DNA of 64,000 bases from Marinobacter salexigens (GTDB taxonomy: Bacteria > Pseudomonadota > Gammaproteobacteria > Pseudomonadales > Oleiphilaceae), in assembly GCF_018860765.1 (NCBI RefSeq), contig NZ_JAHKPV010000008.1, positions 1 through 64,000 of the forward strand. Direction: 5' to 3'. Position 1 is the first letter of the stretch; every line of letters starts with the position of its first letter. Positions 45,415 through 55,472 of the stretch are shown here, piece after piece. A model generated the notes under the pieces. That model did no database searches and was not told the DNA's origin. It saw only the letters and a list, made by a program, of their open reading frames with translations. The translations under genes and the position numbers were made by a program.

Positions 45415-46278
45415 ATGCATAAGCCATCTCCGCCTCTGGAAGGGCCGGACGCGTTTCAGGATAAAATCCGGATTGTCCTTGTCGAGACCTCTCATTCGGG
45501 GAATATCGGGGCCGTTGCCCGAGCAATGAAAAATATGGGGCTGGCCAATTTATGGCTGGTTAACCCGAACTCTTTTCCGGACGAAGCATCCTACGCCCGT
45601 GCGGCCGGAGCTTCCGACATACTCGACAGGGCACAGGTAGTGCCCACTTTGGATAAGGCTCTGGAAGATTGCGTGATGGTTATGGGAACCAGTGCCAGAG
45701 GGCGAAAGATACCTTGGCCGGTTATGCCTCCGCCGGAAGCTGCTGCCATTGCTGCAGAGAATAGTCAGCGTGGTTGCGTCGCTTTGGTTTTTGGGCGGGA
45801 AAATCATGGGTTGAGCAATGATGAACTGCATCTTTGCCATTACCATATCCATATTCCCTCAAACCCGGATTATAGTTCCTTGAACCTCTCTATGGCGGTT
45901 CAAATCATGTGTTATGAGTTGCGGATGTTGTATTTGCGCAGCCTTGAAGAAGCTGAGGGTAGCCCTTACTTAAAGTCGATGGAGTCTCCTGCCGATGCAG
46001 GCTGGGATGTTCCTCTTGCTAAAGTGGGCGATGTTGAGGGCTTTTTTACCCACCTTGAACAAACCCTGCATGATGTGGATTTTCACCGCCGCGATAATCC
46101 AAGGCAGTTAATGTCCAGACTGCGCAGACTGTTCCAGCGGGCAAAACTTGATCAGATGGAAATCAATATTCTCCGGGGCATTCTGAGCGCGGTGCAAAAA
46201 GCTGCAGGCGTTTCCGGAAACACTAAATCAACACAGGCCGGTAAAGCGTCTACCGGACAGGAAAGTGGCCATGTTTAG
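45415..46278 (+). CDS. trmJ: tRNA (cytidine/uridine-2'-O-)-methyltransferase TrmJ
   Basis: A 287-residue SpoU-family methyltransferase acting on position 32 of tRNAs. Motifs are [46 protein letters not shown] and [18 protein letters not shown], the knot that binds S-adenosylmethionine. The ATG at 45415 is preferred over a TTG five codons earlier. It precedes cysE, as in many gammaproteobacteria. Confidence 0.93.
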   Translation: MHKPSPPLEGPDAFQDKIRIVLVETSHSGNIGAVARAMKNMGLANLWLVNPNSFPDEASYARAAGASDILDRAQVVPTLDKALEDCVMVMGTSARGRKIPWPVMPPPEAAAIAAENSQRGCVALVFGRENHGLSNDELHLCHYHIHIPSNPDYSSLNLSMAVQIMCYELRMLYLRSLEEAEGSPYLKSMESPADAGWDVPLAKVGDVEGFFTHLEQTLHDVDFHRRDNPRQLMSRLRRLFQRAKLDQMEINILRGILSAVQKAAGVSGNTKSTQAGKASTGQESGHV

Positions 46279-47044
46279 GCATTTGCGTGAAGATATAAAA
46301 AGCGTTTTTCATCGGGATCCTGCCGCCAGAAATACCTTTGAGGTGCTCACCAACTATCCGGGCCTGCATGCCTTGTTGATTCACCGGTTCTCCCACTGGC
46401 TGTGGAATGCTGGGCTGAAGTGGTTGGCACGCACTATTTCCACGCTGGCTAGATGGTTCACGGGCATAGAGATTCACCCGGGTGCGACAATCGGGCGACG
46501 GTTCTTCATCGATCATGGGATGGGCGTGGTAATAGGTGAAACCACGGTTATAGGTGATGACGTAACCCTGTATCAGGGCGTTACTCTCGGCGGAACTAGC
46601 TGGAATAAGGGCAAGCGCCACCCGACGATTGGTGACGGAGTGGTAGTTGGTGCAGGAGCGAAAATATTGGGGCCTTTTGAGGTGGGAGCGGGAGCCAAGA
46701 TTGGTTCTAATTCCGTTGTTACCAAAAGTGTTCCCGAAGGCGCGACGGTTGTGGGCATTCCGGGCAGGGTCATCGTAAGGCAGAAATCCGAAGATGACGC
46801 ACGTCGCAAAATCATGGAAGAGCGTATGGGCTTTGACGCCTATGGCGTAACCGAAGAAATGCCGGACCCAATGGCTCGCTCAATGCGGGCCTTGCTAGAC
46901 CATATGCATGCCGTGGATGATCGCATCGAAATTATGTGCAAAGCCCTGCGCAAAGTGAACAGTGAGTACCAGAATGGAGAGTTGCCCGTTCTGGACGAAG
47001 ACGATTTTGATTGTGTGCGTGATGAGAAAGAAGGGCAGGGCTGA
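46271..47044 (+). CDS. cysE: Serine O-acetyltransferase
   Basis: CysE acetylates serine as the first step of cysteine synthesis. The 257-residue protein has the left-handed beta helix of hexapeptide repeats ([43 protein letters not shown]), with catalytic His in FIDHG and HPTIGDG. It is the short form without the N-terminal helical domain of E. coli CysE. A long helical tail follows the repeats. It overlaps trmJ by 8 bases; AGGAAAG lies upstream. Confidence 0.93.
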   Translation: MFRHLREDIKSVFHRDPAARNTFEVLTNYPGLHALLIHRFSHWLWNAGLKWLARTISTLARWFTGIEIHPGATIGRRFFIDHGMGVVIGETTVIGDDVTLYQGVTLGGTSWNKGKRHPTIGDGVVVGAGAKILGPFEVGAGAKIGSNSVVTKSVPEGATVVGIPGRVIVRQKSEDDARRKIMEERMGFDAYGVTEEMPDPMARSMRALLDHMHAVDDRIEIMCKALRKVNSEYQNGELPVLDEDDFDCVRDEKEGQG

Positions 47045-47077
47045 ATACTTGACTGAATTACTTGGTCAATTCATACT
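47045..47077 (+). promoter_or_regulatory. Promoter of iscR with IscR type 1 site
   Basis: ATACTTGACTGAATT matches the first half and centre of the IscR type 1 operator (ATASYYGACTRWWWY) exactly; the second half is degenerate. It overlaps a -35 TTGACT at 47049 and a -10 CATACT at 47072, 17 bases apart. Self-repression by holo-IscR is expected. Confidence 0.6.
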
Positions 47078-47121
47078 CAGGCTCCTATATTGAGATTCAA
47101 TCCCATCACGGGGCTGATGCC

Positions 47122-47619
47122 ATGAAGTTGACTACAAAAGGCCGCTACGCTGTTACAGCTATGTTGGACCTTGCTCTCCACGGAGGGCAGGGGCCGGTAA
47201 CGCTAGCGGATATTTCGGCCCGTCAGGAAATTTCGCTTTCCTATCTGGAGCAACTCTTCTCACGCCTTCGACGCCAGCAGTTGGTGGCAAGTATTCGTGG
47301 GCCGGGCGGTGGTTACCGTTTGAGTCGTGGAGCGGCCGATATCTACATTGCGGATGTAGTTGATGCAGTTAGTGAGTCACTCGACACCACAAGATGTGGT
47401 AATAAAGGCGATTGTCAGAATGGCGAAAAATGCCTGACTCACCACTTGTGGTCTGATCTTAGCGACCAGATTCATCAGTTTCTCAGCGGGATTAGTCTCG
47501 GAGACTTGATGGAAAGACACGAAATCCGCCAAGTAGCGGACAGACAGAATCGCCGTCAGGTCGATGGAGATTCCGACACGATTAACACCGAGCGTCTGAT
47601 AGATCAGGCGCCCGCCTGA
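47122..47619 (+). CDS. iscR: Fe-S cluster responsive regulator IscR
   Basis: A 165-residue Rrf2-family repressor. The helix-turn-helix is in the N-terminal half ([39 protein letters not shown]). The [2Fe-2S] cysteines are present in [21 protein letters not shown] with the following His. It represses the isc promoter when it carries its cluster. The ATG at 47122 begins the conserved [16 protein letters not shown]. iscS follows 18 bases downstream. Confidence 0.93.
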   Translation: MKLTTKGRYAVTAMLDLALHGGQGPVTLADISARQEISLSYLEQLFSRLRRQQLVASIRGPGGGYRLSRGAADIYIADVVDAVSESLDTTRCGNKGDCQNGEKCLTHHLWSDLSDQIHQFLSGISLGDLMERHEIRQVADRQNRRQVDGDSDTINTERLIDQAPA

Positions 47620-47637
47620 ATCAAGTCCCTGTAATTT

Positions 47638-48786
47638 ATGAAAAAGCCCGTATACCTCGATTACGCGGCAACGACGCCCGTTGATCCCGCTGTCGCAGAA
47701 GAAATGATTAAATACCTCACACCGGATGGTGTTTTTGGTAATCCAGCTTCGCGTTCACATGGCTTTGGCTGGCAAGCGGAAGCTGCCGTTGAGGCAGCTA
47801 GAGGTCAAGTAGCAAGCCTCATCCACGCAGATCCGCGTGAAATTGTTTGGACCTCCGGCGCAACCGAATCGGATAATCTTGCGATCAAAGGTGCGGTTAT
47901 CGGTCGCGAAAAAGCGCACGTTGTCACGTCAGCAATCGAGCACAAAGCGGTTGTTGATACCTGTCAATGGCTTGAAACACGTGGTGTTGAGGTTACCTGG
48001 CTGGAGCCGGGGAGCGATGGCGTGGTATTGCCAGAGCAAGTATTCGAAGCCCTCAGGCCGGAAACCGTGCTGGTTAGCCTGATGCTTGTAAACAATGAGC
48101 TGGGGTCTGTGAACGATATAGCCGCTATTGGTAAAGAGTTGCGCGATCGCGGTGTTCTGTTCCATGTAGATGCAGCTCAGGCTGCCGGCAAGCTTCCTGT
48201 GGATGTTACGGAGTTGTCGGTAGATCTAATGGCACTTTCCGGTCATAAAGTATACGGCCCCAAGGGTGTGGGGGCGCTTTATGTAAGGCGTTCTCCGGAT
48301 GTGCGCATAGAAGCGCAAATTCACGGCGGAGGCCATGAGCGTGGTATGCGATCTGGCACCTTACCAACGCATCAAATAGTGGGAATGGGTAAAGCCTTTG
48401 CTATCGCACAGAACAACCTTGACGATGAAGCCCGCCTGTTGGAAAGCCTGCGCGCGTTGTTCTTGCAGGGGTTGAGCGGGCTCTCGGGAGTGACGCTCAA
48501 TGGATCTGAAGCCTCTCGTGTTCCCGGTATTGTTAACCTGTCCTTTGATGGTGTGGATGCGGAATCTCTCATGCTGGGCTTGCGAAACTTGGCGGTATCA
48601 TCCGGCTCCGCCTGTGCTTCAGCAACTATTGAGCCCTCTTATGTGCTTCGAGGGATTGGGTTGAGCGATGAGCAGGCCCATAGGGCACTGCGATTTTCTG
48701 TCGGTCGCTACACAACACCCGACGAAATCGCTTTTGCTAGCGCGCAAATTGTTGATGTTGTTACCCGCCTTCGCGCAGTGCGGTAG
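47638..48786 (+). CDS. iscS: Cysteine desulfurase IscS, C-terminally shortened
   Basis: A PLP enzyme that takes sulfur from cysteine. The PLP Lys is in [12 protein letters not shown] (Lys204), and the mobile Cys loop is [18 protein letters not shown] near 326. At 382 residues it ends at RLRAVR, lacking about 20 C-terminal residues (the SPLWEM... tail) of E. coli IscS, which contribute to IscU docking. The downstream genes iscU, iscA, hscB, hscA and fdx are absent; ndk follows after 82 bases. The sulfur acceptor must therefore be encoded elsewhere. Confidence 0.92.
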   Translation: MKKPVYLDYAATTPVDPAVAEEMIKYLTPDGVFGNPASRSHGFGWQAEAAVEAARGQVASLIHADPREIVWTSGATESDNLAIKGAVIGREKAHVVTSAIEHKAVVDTCQWLETRGVEVTWLEPGSDGVVLPEQVFEALRPETVLVSLMLVNNELGSVNDIAAIGKELRDRGVLFHVDAAQAAGKLPVDVTELSVDLMALSGHKVYGPKGVGALYVRRSPDVRIEAQIHGGGHERGMRSGTLPTHQIVGMGKAFAIAQNNLDDEARLLESLRALFLQGLSGLSGVTLNGSEASRVPGIVNLSFDGVDAESLMLGLRNLAVSSGSACASATIEPSYVLRGIGLSDEQAHRALRFSVGRYTTPDEIAFASAQIVDVVTRLRAVR

Positions 48787-48806
48787 GCAGTGGGCCTTTG
48801 ACTGCG

Positions 48807-48812
48807 TATAAT
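48807..48812 (+). promoter_or_regulatory. Possible -10 element for ndk
   Basis: A perfect TATAAT lies 56 bases before the ndk ATG; no convincing -35 box is seen at the right distance, so this is only suggestive of an independent ndk promoter. Confidence 0.35.
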
Positions 48813-48868
48813 CGCAGGCCTGAAATTTACCTGAATCTCATTAACCCCAACCCTACTGGAGAAATACC

Positions 48869-49297
48869 ATGGCTAACGAACGTACGCTTTCCATCATCAA
48901 GCCCGATGCAGTTGCAAAAAATGTAATCGGTGAGATTTACAGCCGTTTCGAGAAGGCTGGTCTGAGCATTGTGGCATCGCGCATGATGCACCTTACTCAA
49001 GAACAGGCTGAAGGCTTCTATGCAGAGCACAAAGAGCGTCCGTTCTTTAACGATCTGGTTGCATTTATGACATCTGGCCCGGTTGTTGTTCAGGTTTTGG
49101 AAGGCGAAGGCGCTATTCTTAAAAACCGTGACTTGATGGGTGCTACCAACCCGAAAGAAGCTGATGCTGGCACCATTCGCGCCGATTTCGCTACATCAAT
49201 CGATGCTAACGCGGTACATGGCTCTGACTCTGCCGAGTCTGCAGAGCGTGAAATCGCCTATTTCTTCAATGACAACGAAATCTGCCCGCGCGGTTGA
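48869..49297 (+). CDS. ndk: Nucleoside diphosphate kinase
   Basis: A 142-residue enzyme that equilibrates nucleoside triphosphates. [15 protein letters not shown] at the start and the active-site histidine in [16 protein letters not shown] are diagnostic. GGAG lies upstream of the ATG. A GC-rich hairpin follows. Confidence 0.96.
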   Translation: MANERTLSIIKPDAVAKNVIGEIYSRFEKAGLSIVASRMMHLTQEQAEGFYAEHKERPFFNDLVAFMTSGPVVVQVLEGEGAILKNRDLMGATNPKEADAGTIRADFATSIDANAVHGSDSAESAEREIAYFFNDNEICPRG

Positions 49298-49307
49298 TTT
49301 TGTTGGT

Positions 49308-49329
49308 CGGGGCTGCCAAAGGCAGCCCC
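49308..49329 (+). terminator. GC-rich hairpin between ndk and rlmN
   Basis: GGGGCTGCC/GGCAGCCCC with loop AAA, without a T run. It may attenuate transcription or stabilise the ndk mRNA end. Confidence 0.45.
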
Positions 49330-49357
49330 GCATTGGTTATCTGATCGAGGTTATAAA

Positions 49358-50470
49358 ATGACAGCGGCCGCTGAAAAAACCAACCTTTTGGGAATGCCGA
49401 GAGACAAGCTTGAGGCTTTCTTTGAAACCTTGGGGGAAAAACGCTTTCGGGCTACTCAGTTGCTGCAATGGATGCACCAGCGGGGTGTGGATGACTTCGA
49501 TCAAATGACCAATGTGAGTAAATCTCTGCGGGATAAGCTCAAGCAAGTCGCCGTGATCCGTGGCCCGGAAGTTGTTTACGATGAAACGTCAAAAGACGGT
49601 ACCCGCAAGTGGGTCATGCGTATGGACAACGGCAACAGTGTTGAAACCGTGCTTATTCCAGACGGTGAGCGGGGCACTTTGTGTGTGTCATCGCAAATTG
49701 GCTGTACCCTTGATTGTACGTTTTGTTCCACAGGTAAGCGCGGTTTTAACCGCAATCTGACTGCTGCAGAAATCATTGGACAGGTATGGGTTGCACGTAA
49801 AGCATTCATGCCGTTTGAGCCAGGCCCGGATAGGCCAATTACCAACGTTGTGATGATGGGGATGGGTGAGCCCCTAATGAACTTTGACAACGTGGTAGAT
49901 GCCATGAATCTGATGATGGAAGATCTCGCATACGGCATCTCCAAACGGCGGGTAACACTCAGTACTTCCGGCGTTGTTCCGGGCATTGATCGTCTTGCGG
50001 AAGTTACGGATGTTTCACTGGCCATTTCGCTACATGCGCCCAATGATGAGCTACGAAACAAGCTGGTACCGCTCAACAAAAAATACCCGATCGCAGAGCT
50101 ACTGGCGGCTACAAAACGTTATTTCAGTCGTCTTCCCGAGAAACGTAAAGCGACGATAGAATACACGGTTATCGAGGGAATGAACGATAAGCCGGAGCAC
50201 GCTCACGAGCTGGCGGGTTTATTGCGTGATCTTCCATGCAAGATCAATCTCATTCCCTTCAACCCGTTCCCCGAGAGCGACTTCCGCCGACCGAGCATGA
50301 ATGCGACCCGGCGCTTTCAGGCTGTTCTTAACGAAGCGGGTTATGTCGCTACAATCAGAACAACCCGTGGTGATGATATAGATGCAGCTTGCGGCCAACT
50401 GGTGGGGCAGGTGGAAGATCGAACCCGCAGAAGCCAGCGGTACATTAATGTTCAACAGGTGAACACCTGA
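49358..50470 (+). CDS. rlmN: Dual-specificity RNA methyltransferase RlmN
   Basis: A 370-residue radical SAM enzyme that methylates A2503 of 23S rRNA and A37 of some tRNAs. The cluster cysteines are in [19 protein letters not shown] (CxxxCxxC), followed by [17 protein letters not shown] methyl-carrying Cys is expected in the DIDAACGQL block near the end. The conserved ndk-rlmN-pilF order is retained. Confidence 0.96.
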   Translation: MTAAAEKTNLLGMPRDKLEAFFETLGEKRFRATQLLQWMHQRGVDDFDQMTNVSKSLRDKLKQVAVIRGPEVVYDETSKDGTRKWVMRMDNGNSVETVLIPDGERGTLCVSSQIGCTLDCTFCSTGKRGFNRNLTAAEIIGQVWVARKAFMPFEPGPDRPITNVVMMGMGEPLMNFDNVVDAMNLMMEDLAYGISKRRVTLSTSGVVPGIDRLAEVTDVSLAISLHAPNDELRNKLVPLNKKYPIAELLAATKRYFSRLPEKRKATIEYTVIEGMNDKPEHAHELAGLLRDLPCKINLIPFNPFPESDFRRPSMNATRRFQAVLNEAGYVATIRTTRGDDIDAACGQLVGQVEDRTRRSQRYINVQQVNT

Positions 50471-50510
50471 ACGGGCACCTGCCACGTTTAACCAGCGAGG
50501 AACGCAATCA

Positions 50511-51317
50511 GTGATTATAAGATCGGTACATGAACGCTTTGCTGTCTTGACAGTCTTGCTGGTCGCTCTTTTGGTCACTGGGTGTGTTACCACAACAGAT
50601 AGCCGTTTCTCACGCGAGGCGGATCGCCAAAAAGCGGTTGAAAACTACGTTCAGCTCGCTTCTGCGTATATTGGTCAGGGTAATATTGAGCGCGCGCGAC
50701 ACCATCTAGACAGGGCGCTGGAGCTTGAGCCTGACAGCCCCCAAGCGCTCGCAACTTTAGGGTTGATTTACAATAGCGATGGTGAACCCGAGCTTGCCGA
50801 AAAGAACTTTAAAAGAGCGATCTCCGAAGACTCCGAATACACTCGTGCGCGGGTGTATTATGGTGCGTTTCTTTACGCTCAAGGTCGGCTGGAGGAGTCG
50901 CGTGACCAGTTTAGTGCGGCTTCCAAAGATACAGACTATAAAGATCGGGGTTCCATTTTCTACAATCTAGGTATGACGCAGGAGCGCCTCGGGCAACAGA
51001 AAGAAGCAATTGCTTCCTACCGTCGAGCTTCGGAATTGACCCGTGGCGATCCACGTTCCTTGCTCTCGCTCTCCAGAGTGATGGTTGAGTCAGGCGATTT
51101 AACGGGTGCTGCGCGTTATTACGAGCGCCTGCTAGTAATCATGCAGCGTAATCCGAAATTGAAGCACTCGCCCGAGAGCCTCTTCACAGGTATTCGTATT
51201 GCACGGCACTTAGGGGACAGGAATCAGGAAGCCAGCCTGAGGCTGCAACTGAAAAACAATTACCCGGAGTCAGTAGAGTACCAACAATACAAGGCGCTGA
51301 TTTCTAATGACAAGTGA
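50511..51317 (+). CDS. pilF: Type IV pilus biogenesis lipoprotein PilF/PilW
   Basis: A 268-residue outer-membrane lipoprotein (TVLLVALLVTGC lipobox) made of TPR repeats, such as ASAYIGQGNIERARHHLDRALELEPDSPQALATLGLIYNSD. It helps the PilQ secretin insert and multimerise. The start is GTG with GAGGAA upstream. It overlaps rodZ by 11 bases. Confidence 0.9.
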   Translation: MIIRSVHERFAVLTVLLVALLVTGCVTTTDSRFSREADRQKAVENYVQLASAYIGQGNIERARHHLDRALELEPDSPQALATLGLIYNSDGEPELAEKNFKRAISEDSEYTRARVYYGAFLYAQGRLEESRDQFSAASKDTDYKDRGSIFYNLGMTQERLGQQKEAIASYRRASELTRGDPRSLLSLSRVMVESGDLTGAARYYERLLVIMQRNPKLKHSPESLFTGIRIARHLGDRNQEASLRLQLKNNYPESVEYQQYKALISNDK

Positions 51318-52278
51318 TGACAATCAACACAGTCCAGAGAATGAATCCGTTGGCAAGCAGCTGAAGAAGGCAAGGGAAAGGCAGGGTTTGAGCGTTTCCC
51401 AAATTGCTGAAGCACAGCATTTACGAAACGGCGTCATTCAAGCAATCGAAAGCGGCGACTACAAGCAAATAGATAGTGAGCTCTTTCTCAAGGGCTATGT
51501 CCGTACTTATGCCAAACAGGTGGGGCTCAACGCCGATTCTATCATTGCAGACCTCAACATTGAGTTGGAACCTGCACGCCTTCAAAAAGCACGGGACTTG
51601 GAAGCCAATCCGCTGGTTAATATTGAACGCCGCAGACGCCGAAAGCGTAGAATTGCTAAGTTGTTGTTGCTGATCCTAGTAGTCGCGATTATCGCTGCCG
51701 TAGTTGTCAGAGTGGTTTTGCCGAAGCTCAACTCTGAAGATGTGGCTGAGGAACTGTCTGCGATGTCAGGCCCAGCACCCGAAGTAAAAGCGCCGGAGCC
51801 TATCCTGGAACCCGAGCAAAACGCCAGCGTATCTGAAGCTACCGTCGATTCCAGTGTTGATCCTGCACCTGAACTTGACCCTGTGGTTGATGTCACTGCC
51901 GATGAACAACCAGTGTCGGATTCTGAACCTGCACAACCCGAAGTCGAAGTAGGCGAGCAGGTGCCCGTTGTAGCTGAAGCCATTGAACCTGTTTTGGCGC
52001 AGCCGCCTGTAAGTGAACCCGCAGGCCCGGCATCAGGAGTGTTGGAAATTGAGTTTACCGGGGATTGTTGGATTCAGGTGCGCGATGCAAGCGGAAATCG
52101 CCTTGCAAGTTCGCTGCAAAGGGCAGGAGACAAACTTCAGGTTTCAGGCGAAGCCCCGCTAAAAGTGGTCATCGGTGCCGTTGATACGGTCGCTACCATT
52201 AGCTTTCAAGGCGAACCTGTGGACATAGGTGTTTTTCCCGTGGTGAACAACCGCTCCGAGTTCACGCTGACAATCTGA
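51307..52278 (+). CDS. rodZ: Cell-shape protein RodZ
   Basis: A 323-residue protein linking MreB to the envelope. The N-terminal helix-turn-helix (VGKQLKKARERQGLSVSQIAEAQHLRNGVIQAIESGDY) lies in the cytoplasm. A very basic segment (IERRRRRKRRIAK) and one membrane span (LLLLILVVAIIAAVVVRVVL) follow. Then come an acidic Pro/Glu/Val-rich periplasmic linker and a C-terminal DUF4115 domain (LEIEFTGDCWIQVRDASGNR). Confidence 0.92.
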   Translation: MTSDDNQHSPENESVGKQLKKARERQGLSVSQIAEAQHLRNGVIQAIESGDYKQIDSELFLKGYVRTYAKQVGLNADSIIADLNIELEPARLQKARDLEANPLVNIERRRRRKRRIAKLLLLILVVAIIAAVVVRVVLPKLNSEDVAEELSAMSGPAPEVKAPEPILEPEQNASVSEATVDSSVDPAPELDPVVDVTADEQPVSDSEPAQPEVEVGEQVPVVAEAIEPVLAQPPVSEPAGPASGVLEIEFTGDCWIQVRDASGNRLASSLQRAGDKLQVSGEAPLKVVIGAVDTVATISFQGEPVDIGVFPVVNNRSEFTLTI

Positions 52279-52314
52279 TTACTTTTTGCACTCACCTATT
52301 TCGGTCGTAAGCAC

Positions 52315-53433
52315 ATGAAACACGAATCCCCGATCAAGAGACGCAAATCCCGCCAAATCATGGTCGGAAACGTACCTGTTGGTGGCGATGCGCCAATTGC
52401 GGTCCAGAGCATGACCAACACCAACACCTGTGATGTTGATGCAACGGTGGGCCAGATCACTGCTTTGCAAGATGCGGGTGCCGATATTGTCCGGGTATCT
52501 GTACCTTCCATGGAGGCCGCCGACGCCTTCGGGAAGATTAGAGAGCGGGTGTCCTTGCCGTTGGTTGCAGACATTCACTTCGATCATAAAATAGCGTTAC
52601 GAGTCGCGGAGCTTGGGGTTGACTGCCTACGTATCAACCCCGGCAATATTGGCCGCGAAGACCGCGTAAGTGCCGTGATCAGCGCCTGTCGCGACGGTAA
52701 TATACCTATGAGAATAGGGGTAAACGCCGGTTCTCTTGAAAAAGAGCTGCAGCGAAAATATGGCGAACCCACAGCGGATGCGCTGGTTGAATCAGCGATG
52801 CGCCACATCGATATTCTTGACCGGCATGACTTTCAGAACTTTAAAGTTAGCCTGAAAGCGTCCGAAGTGTTCATGACAGTGGACGCCTACCGCAAAATTG
52901 CGACGCAAATTGATCAGCCCTTGCATCTTGGCATCACCGAAGCCGGGGGGCTCCGATCAGGCACAGTTAAGTCATCTATCGGCCTTGGTATGCTTTTGAT
53001 GGATGGCATCGGCGACACCATTCGAGTGTCTCTGGCAGCGGATCCGGTTCAAGAAATCAAAGTGGGCTTCGATATCCTCAAAAGTCTACGTTTGCGTAGT
53101 CGAGGCATTAACTTTATTGCCTGCCCGAGCTGCTCTCGTCAGAACTTCGATGTTATTCAGACCATGAACGATCTTGAAGTGCGTTTGGAAGATGTCAACG
53201 AATCGCTGGACGTCGCGATCATCGGCTGCATTGTGAATGGTCCTGGTGAAGCGAAAGTAGCTGATATAGGCCTAACCGGGGGGAGCCCTAAAAACCTGTT
53301 TTACAGGGGCGGCAAGCCAAATCAAAAACTTGATAATGCTAACCTGACGGATGATCTTGAGCGGTTAATACGTGAAGAGATTGCCCGTAAAAAAGAGCAG
53401 GAAGAGTCCATTATCGCGCGCTCAGACAAGTGA
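52315..53433 (+). CDS. ispG: 4-hydroxy-3-methylbut-2-enyl diphosphate synthase
   Basis: IspG carries out the penultimate step of the MEP isoprenoid pathway. The 372-residue protein starts with [29 protein letters not shown]. The [4Fe-4S] ligands are in [13 protein letters not shown] and [11 protein letters not shown]. It depends on Fe-S supply, which makes the reduced isc locus nearby of interest. Confidence 0.96.
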   Translation: MKHESPIKRRKSRQIMVGNVPVGGDAPIAVQSMTNTNTCDVDATVGQITALQDAGADIVRVSVPSMEAADAFGKIRERVSLPLVADIHFDHKIALRVAELGVDCLRINPGNIGREDRVSAVISACRDGNIPMRIGVNAGSLEKELQRKYGEPTADALVESAMRHIDILDRHDFQNFKVSLKASEVFMTVDAYRKIATQIDQPLHLGITEAGGLRSGTVKSSIGLGMLLMDGIGDTIRVSLAADPVQEIKVGFDILKSLRLRSRGINFIACPSCSRQNFDVIQTMNDLEVRLEDVNESLDVAIIGCIVNGPGEAKVADIGLTGGSPKNLFYRGGKPNQKLDNANLTDDLERLIREEIARKKEQEESIIARSDK

Positions 53434-53483
53434 TCGGTTAACTCCGTTAGGCACGACTATCCAGAAAGCAAAAAGGGTTTACA

Positions 53484-54764
53484 TTGGCTAAGATTCAGGC
53501 AATACGTGGGATGAACGACATCCTGCCAGAGCAAACACCGGTCTGGCAGTTTGTTGAGTCCACTGCGCGCAAAGTGTTGCGGCAATATGGTTATCAAGAA
53601 ATTCGAATGCCGGTTGTAGAGCAGACCGATCTGTTTAAGCGCTCCATAGGTGAAGTAACAGACATCGTTGAAAAAGAGATGTATACCTTTGAGGACCGCA
53701 ACGGTGACAGCTTAACACTACGGCCCGAGGGCACTGCCGGATGCGTTCGTGCGGCTGAAGAGCACGGCTTATTATTCAACCAGACTCGCAGGTTGTGGTA
53801 TGCCGGGCCCATGTTCCGGCACGAGCGTCCGCAAAAAGGGCGGTATCGACAGTTCCATCAAATTGGCGTTGAGTGCTTTGGTATTCAGGGCCCGGATATT
53901 GATGCGGAACTACTGATTCTTACCGCTAGACTTTGGCAAGAGTTAGGGCTTGGCAATCATGCTCGCCTAGAGATTAACTCTATTGGTTCATCGGCTGCGC
54001 GCAAAGAGTTTCGCAGTGCTTTAGTGGATTATTTGAGCCATTTCAAAGCGGAGCTTGATGAAGACAGCCGGAGGCGGTTGGAGACCAATCCGCTCCGTAT
54101 TCTGGATACCAAGGATCCCGGGACTCGCAAGTTGTTAGCAGATGCGCCGCGTCTGGAAGACTATCTTGATGACGAATCGCGGGACCATTTTGCTCGGTTG
54201 AAAGACCTGTTGGATGCGGCAGGCATTGTCTATACCGTCAACCCGGCCCTTGTGCGTGGTCTCGATTACTATGGCAAGACGGTTTTTGAATGGGTAACTG
54301 ACAGCCTTGGCGCTCAGGGCACTATTTGTGCAGGTGGTCGTTACGATGGTTTGGTAGAGCAACTTGGTGGGAAGCCGACGACGGCTGTTGGTTTTGCCAT
54401 GGGGCTTGAGCGCCTTATTCTGTTGCTGGATACCTTAGGGTTGGTGCCTGAAGAAGCTAACGGCAATGCCGATGTTTATGTGACGGCTATGGGTGACACG
54501 GCAGTAGCACCCGCGTTGGCACTTGCCGAAAACTTGCGTAACCAGCTTCAAGGGCGAATCGTTGTCTGCCATTGTGGTGGTGGCAGTTTCAAAAGCCAGA
54601 TGAAAAAGGCGGACAAAAGTGGTGCCCGTTACGCAGTCATTCTTGGCGATCAGGAATTAGAGAACGCAACAGTAGGCCTTAAACCGCTGCGTTCAGATGA
54701 AGAACAGACCAGTGTGCCTCAGGCTGACCTAGCAACTGTGCTTGTGAAAGCTCTGGCGAACTGA
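53484..54764 (+). CDS. hisS: Histidyl-tRNA synthetase
   Basis: A 426-residue class II synthetase. Motif 1 region [19 protein letters not shown], motif 2 [12 protein letters not shown] and [21 protein letters not shown], the histidine-A box [13 protein letters not shown], and motif 3 [10 protein letters not shown] are all present. The start is TTG with AAGGG upstream. Confidence 0.96.
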   Translation: MAKIQAIRGMNDILPEQTPVWQFVESTARKVLRQYGYQEIRMPVVEQTDLFKRSIGEVTDIVEKEMYTFEDRNGDSLTLRPEGTAGCVRAAEEHGLLFNQTRRLWYAGPMFRHERPQKGRYRQFHQIGVECFGIQGPDIDAELLILTARLWQELGLGNHARLEINSIGSSAARKEFRSALVDYLSHFKAELDEDSRRRLETNPLRILDTKDPGTRKLLADAPRLEDYLDDESRDHFARLKDLLDAAGIVYTVNPALVRGLDYYGKTVFEWVTDSLGAQGTICAGGRYDGLVEQLGGKPTTAVGFAMGLERLILLLDTLGLVPEEANGNADVYVTAMGDTAVAPALALAENLRNQLQGRIVVCHCGGGSFKSQMKKADKSGARYAVILGDQELENATVGLKPLRSDEEQTSVPQADLATVLVKALAN

Positions 54765-54806
54765 TTCGCACAACTATAAAAGTGAAAAACTATTACAGGA
54801 GTCATC

Positions 54807-55472
54807 ATGGCGGAACTGCGCACCGAAGAAGAACAGGTACAGGCGATAAAAGACTGGTGGAAAAAAAATGGTAGTTCTCTGATCATTGGTATCGGTGCCG
54901 CTCTCGCGATTGTATTCGGCTGGCAGGCTTGGCAAAACCATCAGGATCAGCAGCGTGCTGAAGCCGCTAACCAGTTTGCAAGTCTATTGAATGCCTTTAG
55001 TAATCAGGCAGATGAAACTACAGGTGAGACTGTTGCTTTTGTTGCGAATACTCTGCGGGAGGATTACACCGACAGCGCCTACGCCGTTTACGGCAACCTG
55101 ATTCTGGCCCGCCAGCAATTGGTTGAAGACAGCGATGCGGAAGCGGCCATTGGTTCATTGCAATGGGCACTAGAGAAAGCAGGTGAGCACAAAGCATTGT
55201 CTTTGGTGGTGCGAAATCGCCTTGCTCGCGCCCAGTTCTCTGCAGAACGTTATGACGATGCACTGGCCACCATAGATAGCGCCGGAAGCATAGGTGACAC
55301 CGGAGCTTTTGCCGCGATTTTCTCCGAATTACGTGGCGACATTCTGTTGGTGCAGGGCGACAAGAAAGGGGCTCGAGATGCTTATCTGGCCGCCCGCGAG
55401 CAAAGCCTGCAAGGTCGCAGTGGCATTCTGGAGCTCAAGCTGTCTGATCTTGGTGTTGGAGAGGAAGCCTAA
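54807..55472 (+). CDS. yfgM: Periplasmic chaperone-like TPR protein YfgM
   Basis: A 221-residue inner-membrane protein with a short cytoplasmic N-terminus (TEEEQVQAIKDWWKKNG), one span (SLIIGIGAALAIVFGWQAW) and a periplasmic TPR-like domain. It partners with PpiD at the Sec translocon in E. coli. The stop shares a base with the bamB start (TAATG). Confidence 0.92.
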   Translation: MAELRTEEEQVQAIKDWWKKNGSSLIIGIGAALAIVFGWQAWQNHQDQQRAEAANQFASLLNAFSNQADETTGETVAFVANTLREDYTDSAYAVYGNLILARQQLVEDSDAEAAIGSLQWALEKAGEHKALSLVVRNRLARAQFSAERYDDALATIDSAGSIGDTGAFAAIFSELRGDILLVQGDKKGARDAYLAAREQSLQGRSGILELKLSDLGVGEEA

